In this document: one piece after another, positions 17,237-24,834 of the stretch
How the letters are laid out: every line of letters begins with the position of its first letter
Position numbering within the stretch: position 1 is the first letter of the stretch
Source: a virus
Reading direction: 5' to 3' (one strand)
DNA: 64,000 nt
IMG/VR virus record: IMGVR_UViG_3300024500_000025
Coordinates: 1 to 64,000 of that record
Position numbers and translations under genes: made by a program
The notes under the pieces: model-generated
Told to the model about the DNA's origin: nothing
The model's database searches: none
What the model saw: only the letters and a program-made list of their open reading frames with translations

Positions 17237-17641
17237 ATGTACGCCGTAATTGAAGACAATAAGATTGTCACATACGGCACAGCAGAGCAAATTCTAAATG
17301 TGTCTGTTGGCGAACAAGGTTTAAAATCTGTAATTAAAGAAAATAATCTTATTGAAGTTGTAACAAAAATAGATTATGACTCTGACACAGAAAAATTAAT
17401 TTCAGTAGAACCTTATATTGAAGGCAAAAAAGTATATTCTGTTAAAAAAGAAAAGCTTAGTAAAGAAGAAATTAAGTCTAACATAGATGCACACGTAGAT
17501 TTTGAACTAATGTCTGTTTCTGGAAGAACTGATAAAGCGGCAAAAGATTACATTAAAGCTTTGGAAAAAATTAAAGATTCGGCAGATTTGATTTCAAAAA
17601 TTGAATGGCCAGAAAAACCAGCAGAGGAATCATCTAAATAA
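17237..17641 (+). CDS. Chaperone-like protein after glycine-rich adhesin 2
   Basis: This 134-residue protein has an N-terminal beta part (MYAVIEDNKIVTYGT) and a charged helical C-terminus ending in IEWPEKP. The layout resembles the proteins at 15442 and 8406, which also follow fibre genes, although sequence identity looks low. I infer a fibre-specific assembly chaperone. It overlaps the next gene by one base (TAATG). Confidence 0.6.
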   Translation: MYAVIEDNKIVTYGTAEQILNVSVGEQGLKSVIKENNLIEVVTKIDYDSDTEKLISVEPYIEGKKVYSVKKEKLSKEEIKSNIDAHVDFELMSVSGRTDKAAKDYIKALEKIKDSADLISKIEWPEKPAEESSK

Positions 17642-18369
17642 TGTTTGTTAATCATCGTTCTATATTTAGAAGAAATCGTTTTACACAAAATGGACTACAA
17701 CTTTGGGTAGACGCAGCCTTACCTGGAACAGTAACAAGAGATGGAAATAATAAAGTTTCTTTATGGAAAGACAAAACAATTAATGGAAGAAATTTTGTTC
17801 AAAATACAGCAGCGCAACAACCAACATTTTTACCTACAGGAATTAATGGTTTAGGTGCTGTATACTTTGACGGAACAGCATTTAATATGCCATTTTCAGA
17901 TCAAACTCTTGGTTATATATCTGGATCATCTTTTACAATAGCATACGTTGCTACAAAAACTGCTGGATCAGCAAACCAATATGTAATTGGTGGTCAAGGA
18001 ACAGGAACTAGAAATAATCTAATACTTGGATATGTTTCTTCTAACACATATAAATTTGGTCTTGGAAATGATGACCAAAATGCAATTGTCAATGTAGTAA
18101 ATGCTGGTGTTCCAGAGCTTTATTTAGTAACATTTGATTCTTCAACATTTGAAAGAAGAATTAGAAGAAATACCGCAGACGAAGGACTTGGAGCATCTTC
18201 TGGATTAATTTCTGGAATGTCTGGACAGTCCCTTGGAAAATATTTGTCCTCATTTGGAAACTTTGCAATAGGAGAACTTTTAATTTATAACAGAGTTTTG
18301 ACTGCATCTGAAATTAATAGCGTTGAACGTGATTTAATGTCAAAGTGGTCAATTACTTACGGTAGCTAG
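17641..18369 (+). CDS. LamG/concanavalin A-like lectin domain protein
   Basis: This 242-residue protein opens with NGLQLWVDAALPGTV and VSLWKDKTINGRNF, continues with GLGAVYFDGTAF, and ends with FAIGELLIYNRVLTASEI. This is the usual order of LamG/Laminin_G_3 jelly-roll domains used by phages and bacteria to bind carbohydrates. It occupies the position after a glycine-rich adhesin and chaperone, so it is probably a glycan-binding tail protein. A second LamG protein is at 21055. Confidence 0.75.
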   Translation: MFVNHRSIFRRNRFTQNGLQLWVDAALPGTVTRDGNNKVSLWKDKTINGRNFVQNTAAQQPTFLPTGINGLGAVYFDGTAFNMPFSDQTLGYISGSSFTIAYVATKTAGSANQYVIGGQGTGTRNNLILGYVSSNTYKFGLGNDDQNAIVNVVNAGVPELYLVTFDSSTFERRIRRNTADEGLGASSGLISGMSGQSLGKYLSSFGNFAIGELLIYNRVLTASEINSVERDLMSKWSITYGS

Positions 18370-18377
18370 GAGACATA

Positions 18378-18737
18378 ATGCCAATAACATATGAATATTA
18401 TGCCCCACAAAGATTTGGAAACCCAACAACTCTAACTACAACACCACAAAATATTTATACATTTGATCAAAAATCAATAATGAAACAGTTATTGGTTGCT
18501 AATATTTTTAATGGACTTCTAACTTTCTCTATGTATCTTGTTCCCTCTGGACAAGTTCTTAAAGAACAATATAAAATTTTTGGAGATGTTCAGGTAGACG
18601 CAAACACAGTGTTAACTATTGATCTAAACCAGGTTGTATATCCTGGAGAAGCTATTTATGCTCACGCTAATGTGGCAAACGGACTTAACTTTATTATCTC
18701 TGGAGTAGAAATATTCAATCCTGTTGAGACGGCATAG
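18378..18737 (+). CDS. Small beta-rich virion protein, paralogue of 14140 gene
   Basis: This 119-residue beta-rich protein is similar in layout to the protein at 14140, with the shared end strands LTIDLNQVVYPGEAI, NGLNFIISGVEIF. It lies between a LamG protein and a PASTA/FN3 fibre. Likely a small structural or tip domain; no catalytic motif. Confidence 0.6.
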   Translation: MPITYEYYAPQRFGNPTTLTTTPQNIYTFDQKSIMKQLLVANIFNGLLTFSMYLVPSGQVLKEQYKIFGDVQVDANTVLTIDLNQVVYPGEAIYAHANVANGLNFIISGVEIFNPVETA

Positions 18738-18753
18738 TTTAAGGTGATATGCA

Positions 18754-21045
18754 ATGGCATACAAACAGTATGGAAATGTAATAAATACTTTAAACATAAA
18801 AGCAAAAAATATATTTAATTGGAACACAAATTATATAAGTTCCTATGGTTTTCGAAATTTAAATTCTAAAAATGCCCACACCGCAATTTCAAGATCTACA
18901 ATTAAAGTTTCAAGTGGAACTGGACAATTACTTGGCTATGTCCCTTCTTTAGTTGGTTTAAATTATGACACAGCATCATTATTGTTAAGAAATGCTGGAT
19001 TTACTCCTGATCCAAATTATATTTATTCTAACAGCATTGGTTTTCAACAATATCTTTCTCAGGGAGGATATGTTTCAGCTCAAGCACCTGCACCTTCAGC
19101 ATCTTCTGGAACACTACTGGCATTTGGTTCAAGCGTGAGGCTTGATGTTATTCTCTATACATCTACGCCAATTGATACAAGCACGGTTCCAAATGCCCCA
19201 CTATGGTCTAATGCTACATCTACAGATTCTGCTGTTACACTAACCTTTTTGACTCCAAGTAATGGTGGGTCTCCAATTTTAAGATATGAGTATAGTATAA
19301 CAAATGGTGCAACTTGGATAAATATTAATTTACCAGTAAACAATACATTTACTGTTTCTGGTTTAACAAATAATGTTAACTATACATTTTATATAAGAGC
19401 AGTAAATGCAAAAGGAAATTCTGCATCTTCATCTGGAGTTACAAAAGCGCCCGTTGCATCAGGAGGAGGCGGAACAGCAGTTGTTCCAGGAACTCCATCT
19501 TTTACAGTATCATTTATTACCAATACATCTTTTAGAATAGATCTTACTCCACCAGCAAGCGATGGCGGATCTCAAATTATAAGATATCAACATTCTCTTA
19601 ATAATGGTGTTACTTGGACAAATGATTTTACAAATACTGGACCTATTACAGTTTCAAATTTAACTCCAGGTACATCTTATCAAGTAGCATTAAGAGCAGT
19701 AAATGCAATTGGAAATGGTATTGCAACTGCTAGTCAAAATATTTCTACTACTCAAATTGTCCCAGAATTAATTGGTATTTCTGTAAATGCTGCAAAAGCA
19801 ATTATAACTGCATCTGGCTATGTTTATGGAGACGGAACAATTTCAGCCTCAAATAACCAGTTTTATTTAGACTATCCTGGAGGATATGTTACAGCACAAT
19901 CTCCTACTGCTGGAGCAAATTTGGCTGGCGGAGGAACAGTTAGATTAGACTTTACACAATATCTTTCAGCACCATCATATGGAACGGTACCAAATGTTAT
20001 TGGACTTACCTTATCTGAAGCGGTTACAAGACTACAACAGGCTGGATATTCAAATATAACTCAAATAACAACATCTGATCCAAACAAAACATATCAACAA
20101 ATTTATGCACAAAATCCAGTTTCTGGAACGGCAGCTCTTGTCAATACAGAAATTACAATTAGCTATTCAGATTATACAGGTACTATATCAACACCAACAA
20201 ATACAGTTAAGCCTTCCATTACTTATGACAATTTGTATGTAGGTTCTGTCTTTAAAGCAAAAGTAGGTTCTTGGACCGACAGTCCTACATCTTATGCATA
20301 CCAATGGTATGATACAAATGGAAACAATTTTTTTAATGGAACATCGGTAAATTACACTGCAAATTCTTCTGCAATTTCTAGATCTATAAGACTAAAAGTT
20401 TCTGCTACAAATGCTGCTGGTACAAGCTCGTTTGTTTCTGCAGACAACGCATATGGTCCCATCAAAGATCTTCTACAACCTTCTACAGTTACTACTGCTT
20501 CAGTTAATGGAAGACAGTCTACGCAATTAAATATGCAATGGTTTGGAGGAGACTCACCATTTTATTTTATTGGTATATATAAACCAGGAACATCTGCATA
20601 TGTAACTACAAAAATTGTGTCAACAGAGTCTACATCTTTAACTGGATTAACTGCTGGAACTAACTATTATATACAAATATTTGGCAACAACAATAATGAA
20701 TATTCTGCTAATTCTAAAACAAGCGAAGTAATATCTACAGTATTTGCAGCAGCTCCATCAAGTATGGTAATTAATTCTACAACAAAAAGTGGAAACAATA
20801 TAAACTTTACAGCAACAAAAGGATCAAATACTTCGGCAATTTCATTAATATTACAAACAACAGGTGGAGGTTCTGTGTCAAACGCCATTGAACAAAAATT
20901 TGGATATGACCAATCTACTAATAATGTTTCTGGCTCTTATGATATAACAAATATTGCTTCTGGTACATATAATTTGGTTGGATATGGTTGGAACCCAGAT
21001 TACGGTAACTCCCTACTTGCCTCAATTGTTCAGGTTACGATATAA
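18754..21045 (+). CDS. Tail fibre with PASTA and fibronectin type III domains
   Basis: This 763-residue multi-domain adhesin has PASTA-like domains near residues 59-135 (VPSLVGLNYDTASLLLRNAG), 336-405 (VPELIGISVNAAKAIITASG) and 409-470 (VPNVIGLTLSEAVTRLQQAG). Fibronectin III-like domains are near 145-232, 244-332 and 575-665, and there is an Ig-like segment near 483-570 (SYAYQWYDTNG). PASTA domains are known from penicillin-binding proteins and PknB-type kinases, where they bind peptidoglycan fragments. That suggests recognition of a Gram-positive cell wall. The domain order is visible directly; the ligand is inferred. Confidence 0.8.
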   Translation: MAYKQYGNVINTLNIKAKNIFNWNTNYISSYGFRNLNSKNAHTAISRSTIKVSSGTGQLLGYVPSLVGLNYDTASLLLRNAGFTPDPNYIYSNSIGFQQYLSQGGYVSAQAPAPSASSGTLLAFGSSVRLDVILYTSTPIDTSTVPNAPLWSNATSTDSAVTLTFLTPSNGGSPILRYEYSITNGATWININLPVNNTFTVSGLTNNVNYTFYIRAVNAKGNSASSSGVTKAPVASGGGGTAVVPGTPSFTVSFITNTSFRIDLTPPASDGGSQIIRYQHSLNNGVTWTNDFTNTGPITVSNLTPGTSYQVALRAVNAIGNGIATASQNISTTQIVPELIGISVNAAKAIITASGYVYGDGTISASNNQFYLDYPGGYVTAQSPTAGANLAGGGTVRLDFTQYLSAPSYGTVPNVIGLTLSEAVTRLQQAGYSNITQITTSDPNKTYQQIYAQNPVSGTAALVNTEITISYSDYTGTISTPTNTVKPSITYDNLYVGSVFKAKVGSWTDSPTSYAYQWYDTNGNNFFNGTSVNYTANSSAISRSIRLKVSATNAAGTSSFVSADNAYGPIKDLLQPSTVTTASVNGRQSTQLNMQWFGGDSPFYFIGIYKPGTSAYVTTKIVSTESTSLTGLTAGTNYYIQIFGNNNNEYSANSKTSEVISTVFAAAPSSMVINSTTKSGNNINFTATKGSNTSAISLILQTTGGGSVSNAIEQKFGYDQSTNNVSGSYDITNIASGTYNLVGYGWNPDYGNSLLASIVQVTI

Positions 21046-21054
21046 TGGAGAGCA

Positions 21055-22791
21055 ATGTCATATCATCTTAATGTAATTAAAGACAACCCCATGGCTTTCT
21101 GGCCTTTGGACGAGTCTATATTTTCTAATACAATTGACATTTCTGGTTCTGGAAATAATGGATCTTATGTAGGAACATTTTCTGGAAACATAATGCCTTT
21201 AGTATATGGAGGAAGTAACGCAACTAAAATAACTAATACTAGTTATGTGACTTGTCCAGTAACAAAAAATTTTTATAAAGAAGTAGGCAAAGGTGGTTTT
21301 GCTACTTCAGACTATTCAGACAATAGCTTTTCTTTAGAAATCTGGCTAAAGCAAAATATATCATCTGGTTCAATGACACCTATATTTGCAGACTCTACCA
21401 ACAACATAGGGCTATTTTATTTTAATGGAAACATTATTTTTAAAGTAAACTCTCAATCTTTAATTTATAAGCTATCATTTGCAGAAAAAGCAATGCATAT
21501 TGTTGCCTGCTACGGAACTAATTCTATGTCTATATATGTAGATGGTTCATTAGCCACATCCCGTTTGCTTGAGTCTTTTAAATTTACCAATAATACTTTG
21601 TCAATTGCTTGCGGTCCAACCAATGATGCTCAGGACTATTTTTTAATAGATGCCCCAGCCATTTATAGATATAAGCTTTCTGCAGAACAAATAGCAGAAC
21701 ATTTTAACTCTGGCCTAGATCATACACAGCCCATACATATTGTTGCTCCAGACAATGGCATTTTATTAGGTTTACATGGCCAAAATATTGCACCAGTTTT
21801 TATATATCAATACAACAAAGACGTGCAATGGCAATCTTTTATAGATGAAAATACATACTATGATGAAGTAAATAAATATATTTCATTTAAAAAATCTACA
21901 GGTCCAAAAACATTTATAATTAATGACGTATTTAACGTTCCAACTTCAACCCCAATTATTAGTTCAAAAATAGAGTGGAAGGGGGATAAGAATATAACTG
22001 TGGAATCATCCATAGACAATACAACATGGGTACAATGTATAAACGGATCTTCCCTTCCACAATTTAATAAAGAAAACTATACTGGAGATAGCTTGGTATA
22101 TATTAGAATCACAATGACAACCGATGATTCTGAAATTGATTTTCCAAGACTCTCATTATTTAGAGTTTTGTTTTATTCTAAAAAAGAATTATATGCACAT
22201 AATTATGGATACTACGCTACATCAGAAAAAGAATATGATGCTGCCAATTTTAGTTATCCAGTTTTAATTAGACATCCAAATGTTGGTTTAAAAACTTGTG
22301 GCACAGGAGGATTTAAGGTAGATATAGATTTGGACATAAGCACTGTAGAGTTTATGTTTACCCCGACCAGCCTTGCTGACAATATGGTTTTTTATTGTCC
22401 AGATCCAGAGTCTAAATTTGGATGGGCTGGAAACACAGCAATAAAATCCAATATATCCAAGGTTTACATAAATGAAGAGGATGTCACCTCTGTTACTAAT
22501 ATTAAATCTAAATTTGTATTAAATGAGCCACATCACGTAGTGCTTGTTTTAAGTTCACCAGCACAAAATGTATTACAGTTTAATTACTTATCTAATACAA
22601 ATTATGGCCCCGTATGTAATTATCAAAATATAGGTTTATACCAATACCAGTTTGTTCCAGGAGATGTTGCCTTCCATTACGATACATATTGTGGCAAACC
22701 CTCTATTTCTGTTTCAGATTCGTCACTGGGCCTGACAGAATCTGGAGTAACAACCTATAATCAAGACTATTTAATAGTATCCAGTGCATAA
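21055..22791 (+). CDS. LamG-type lectin-like tail protein, 578 aa
   Basis: Residues 10-225 form a LamG/concanavalin A-like domain: MAFWPLDE start, DISGSGNNGSYVG, FSLEIWLKQN, MSIYVDGSLATS and APAIYRYKLSAEQIAEHF at the end. The second half (230-578) contains a beta-rich region with IEWKGDKNITVESSIDN, like carbohydrate-binding or distal tail modules, and a second lectin-like segment (STVEFMFTP). No glycosidase motif is evident. It is the last gene of the adhesin array and is followed by an inverted repeat. Confidence 0.75.
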   Translation: MSYHLNVIKDNPMAFWPLDESIFSNTIDISGSGNNGSYVGTFSGNIMPLVYGGSNATKITNTSYVTCPVTKNFYKEVGKGGFATSDYSDNSFSLEIWLKQNISSGSMTPIFADSTNNIGLFYFNGNIIFKVNSQSLIYKLSFAEKAMHIVACYGTNSMSIYVDGSLATSRLLESFKFTNNTLSIACGPTNDAQDYFLIDAPAIYRYKLSAEQIAEHFNSGLDHTQPIHIVAPDNGILLGLHGQNIAPVFIYQYNKDVQWQSFIDENTYYDEVNKYISFKKSTGPKTFIINDVFNVPTSTPIISSKIEWKGDKNITVESSIDNTTWVQCINGSSLPQFNKENYTGDSLVYIRITMTTDDSEIDFPRLSLFRVLFYSKKELYAHNYGYYATSEKEYDAANFSYPVLIRHPNVGLKTCGTGGFKVDIDLDISTVEFMFTPTSLADNMVFYCPDPESKFGWAGNTAIKSNISKVYINEEDVTSVTNIKSKFVLNEPHHVVLVLSSPAQNVLQFNYLSNTNYGPVCNYQNIGLYQYQFVPGDVAFHYDTYCGKPSISVSDSSLGLTESGVTTYNQDYLIVSSA

Positions 22792-22815
22792 TTTTGTCAA
22801 ACTAGTTGACAAAAT
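22791..22815 (+). repeat. Perfect 10-bp inverted repeat, operator or terminator
   Basis: ATTTTGTCAA, loop ACTAG, TTGACAAAAT. It begins on the last base of the 21055 gene stop codon. The right arm contains TTGACA but has no well-spaced -10, and no U-run follows. The 10-mer TTGACAAAAT recurs at 51270. Confidence 0.6.
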
Positions 22816-22816
22816 C

Positions 22817-22852
22817 TGGACTTATACACATCAAAATGGTAAAATGAAGTAA
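22817..22852 (+). promoter_or_regulatory. Leaderless promoter of head operon
   Basis: TGGACT (22817-22822), 17-nt spacer, TGG-TAAAAT with the hexamer at 22840-22845. The ATG at 22852 begins exactly 6 nt after it, without a Shine-Dalgarno sequence. Confidence 0.6.
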
Positions 22853-23181
22853 TGGAAATCAAAGGTATAAACAAGCAGATAATCGAAGAGACCACTCTTG
22901 GAATCTATGTCTGGGAAATGCCAGACGGAAGATGGATTGGCGACGACGATGGCAATTTTTTGTCAGTTACATCAATGAAAGGCAATAAGTCTAGAATGGA
23001 TGCTCTGGCAAGGGAAGTTAGGTCTTATGGCATTTATGAAGGCCGTCCGCTATTTTTGTCAGGCAGACGAAAAATTGATGACGAAGAGTTTGAATATCAA
23101 AAGCAAAGATTAGAATGGGGTTTAACGCCAGACCCTTTAGATATTGGCGTATACAAAGATGAGGTCAGGAAAAACAAATAA
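22852..23181 (+). CDS. Conserved-looking protein upstream of portal, 109 aa
   Basis: Unrecognised 109-residue protein that opens the head operon as a predicted leaderless message. It contains YVWEMPDGRWIGDDDGNFLSV, a beta-hairpin-like start, and a charged C-terminus (EEFEYQKQRLEWGLTPDPLD). Its stop overlaps the portal start (TAATG), so it is co-translated with portal. It may be a head or packaging accessory protein; it does not look like a terminase small subunit to me. Confidence 0.7.
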   Translation: MEIKGINKQIIEETTLGIYVWEMPDGRWIGDDDGNFLSVTSMKGNKSRMDALAREVRSYGIYEGRPLFLSGRRKIDDEEFEYQKQRLEWGLTPDPLDIGVYKDEVRKNK

Positions 23182-24773
23182 TGAAAGTTCAATACGAAGA
23201 AGATCCAGTATTTCAAGACAATGATGTACGTGTAAGCACATATGCTGATATGGTTAGATTTTCAAAGTCTCAAGATGAAGTTACATCTGATGAATTTAAA
23301 ATGTCTGCAGAAGAATTGCAAAAGGTTGCTGGCATGTCTCCAGCTTTTAGACGCAAACTTAGCAGAGAACTTTCAAAAGCTTTTACTGGTAAAGAAGGAG
23401 CGCAAACTCAACAGAGCCTATTGGCCCAAGCAATCACTGGATACGCTTTCCTAGATGTTATTGAGCCAGTTTATAATTTAGAATATTTATCAAGACTATA
23501 CGAAATATCAACATATAATTATGCTGCATGCAACGCAAAGACTTCAAACATTGTTGGTCTAGGTTGGCAGTTTATTGAAACAAGAAAAACAAATGACGCA
23601 TTAGATAGCATTACAGATGAAAAGCAATTAGAAAGAGCAAGAAGAAAACTTTCAAAGCTTAGATCGGATTTGCAAGACTGGCTAGATCAATGTAATAGCG
23701 AAGATACATTTCAAGAAACTCTTATTAAGGTTTGGACTGATTATGAGTCTACTGGAAATGGCTATATAGAAATAGGAAGAACTGTTCGTGGAGATATCGG
23801 ATATATTGGACATATTCCTGCGAAGACAATGCGAGTACGTAGATTAAGAGACGGCTTTGTTCAACTTCTTTATGGAAAGTTAGTATTCTTTAGAAACTAT
23901 GGGGACCAAGAAACTCCTAATCCAATTTTAGGTGGAAGCGATAGACCTAATGAAATTATTCATCTTAAAAAATACACTCCAGTAAATCAATATTATGGAA
24001 TACCAGACATTATTGCTGCACAGAACTCTGTTGCTGGAAATGAATTTGCCGCTAAATATAATTTAGATTATTTTGAGAATAAGGCTGTGCCAAGATATAT
24101 TATTACCGCAAAAGGCGCAAAGCTTTCTCCAGAATCAGAAAGAAAATTATTAGAGTTCTTTCAGGTTGGATTAAAAGGAAAGAACCATAGATCCCTTTAT
24201 ATTCCACTTCCAGCAGATACTCCAGAGGCTAAAGTTGAATTTAAGATGGAACCAATTGAGGCTGGAACTCAGGAAGGCTCTTTTGACAAATATAGAAAAG
24301 CTAATAGAGACGAAATGCTTTTAGCACATCGTGTTCCAATTAATAAGGTTGGTACACCAGAAGGTGTCAATTTAGCAGTTGCTCGTGATGCTGATAAAAC
24401 ATTTAAAGAGCAAGTATGTAGACCAGCCCAAATGAGGCTTGAAAAGAAATTAAATGCAATTATTGAAGAAAAAACAGATGCTTTGATAATTAAATTTAAC
24501 GAATTAAGCCTTACAGATGAAGATACTCAATCTAAGATTGATGAAAGATATTTGAGAATGCAGGTAATTACTCCTAATGAAGTTAGAATCAGAAAGGGTA
24601 TGATCCCAATTGATGGAGGCGACGAAGTCGTTGATTTAAAGGGTCAAGATGCTGCCGAGCAGGCCGCTCAAGCAGGTAATACTAGACAGCGTTCTCAAAA
24701 TAGACAGGCTAATTCCCCCGATATTTCTGGGGAGGGCAGAAATGCAAAAGGTGATGGAAGGCAGGCAGAATAG
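23181..24773 (+). CDS. Portal protein (PBSX-type)
   Basis: This 530-residue protein reads as a phage portal of the PBSX/HK97 type: YLSRLYEISTYNYAACNAKT near residue 105, GNGYIEIGR, HIPAKTMRVRRL, a wing and stem region with YYGIPDIIAAQNSV, and the C-terminal EVCRPAQMRLEKKLN-type helix. The portal forms the dodecameric ring through which DNA enters and leaves the head. Position between a small head gene and the protease fits. The C-terminus is Gln/Asn-rich and disordered. A terminator follows 10 nt after the stop. Confidence 0.9.
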   Translation: MKVQYEEDPVFQDNDVRVSTYADMVRFSKSQDEVTSDEFKMSAEELQKVAGMSPAFRRKLSRELSKAFTGKEGAQTQQSLLAQAITGYAFLDVIEPVYNLEYLSRLYEISTYNYAACNAKTSNIVGLGWQFIETRKTNDALDSITDEKQLERARRKLSKLRSDLQDWLDQCNSEDTFQETLIKVWTDYESTGNGYIEIGRTVRGDIGYIGHIPAKTMRVRRLRDGFVQLLYGKLVFFRNYGDQETPNPILGGSDRPNEIIHLKKYTPVNQYYGIPDIIAAQNSVAGNEFAAKYNLDYFENKAVPRYIITAKGAKLSPESERKLLEFFQVGLKGKNHRSLYIPLPADTPEAKVEFKMEPIEAGTQEGSFDKYRKANRDEMLLAHRVPINKVGTPEGVNLAVARDADKTFKEQVCRPAQMRLEKKLNAIIEEKTDALIIKFNELSLTDEDTQSKIDERYLRMQVITPNEVRIRKGMIPIDGGDEVVDLKGQDAAEQAAQAGNTRQRSQNRQANSPDISGEGRNAKGDGRQAE

Positions 24774-24782
24774 TAATTTTTT

Positions 24783-24805
24783 AGGCGACTATTCTTTGCC
24801 TTTTT
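24783..24805 (+). terminator. Rho-independent terminator after portal
   Basis: AGGCGA (24783-24788) pairs with TTGCCT (24796-24801) around a 7-nt loop, followed by TTTT. Its right arm doubles as the -35 of the next promoter. Confidence 0.65.
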
Positions 24806-24834
24806 AATTACTGGTTGCTATACTTTACTTAGTA
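24796..24834 (+). promoter_or_regulatory. Promoter for protease/capsid unit, near-leaderless
   Basis: TTGCCT (24796-24801), 17-nt spacer, TGC-TATACT (hexamer 24819-24824). The ATG at 24834 is 9 nt after the hexamer and has no Shine-Dalgarno, giving a leader of only about 3 nt. Confidence 0.65.

Noticed and set aside
7340-22791. Diversity-generating retroelement
   Set aside because: Duplicated adhesins are present, but there is no reverse transcriptase gene and no template/variable repeat pair recognisable by eye in the window.
22806-22828. TTGACA with TATACA as a promoter
   Set aside because: The spacer is only 11 nt, and the TAAAAT at 22840 is 28 nt away; the TTGACA is better explained as part of the palindrome.
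22852-23181. Terminase small subunit upstream of portal
   Set aside because: No helix-turn-helix or terminase-like pattern is visible in the 109-residue protein, and no large terminase is adjacent.
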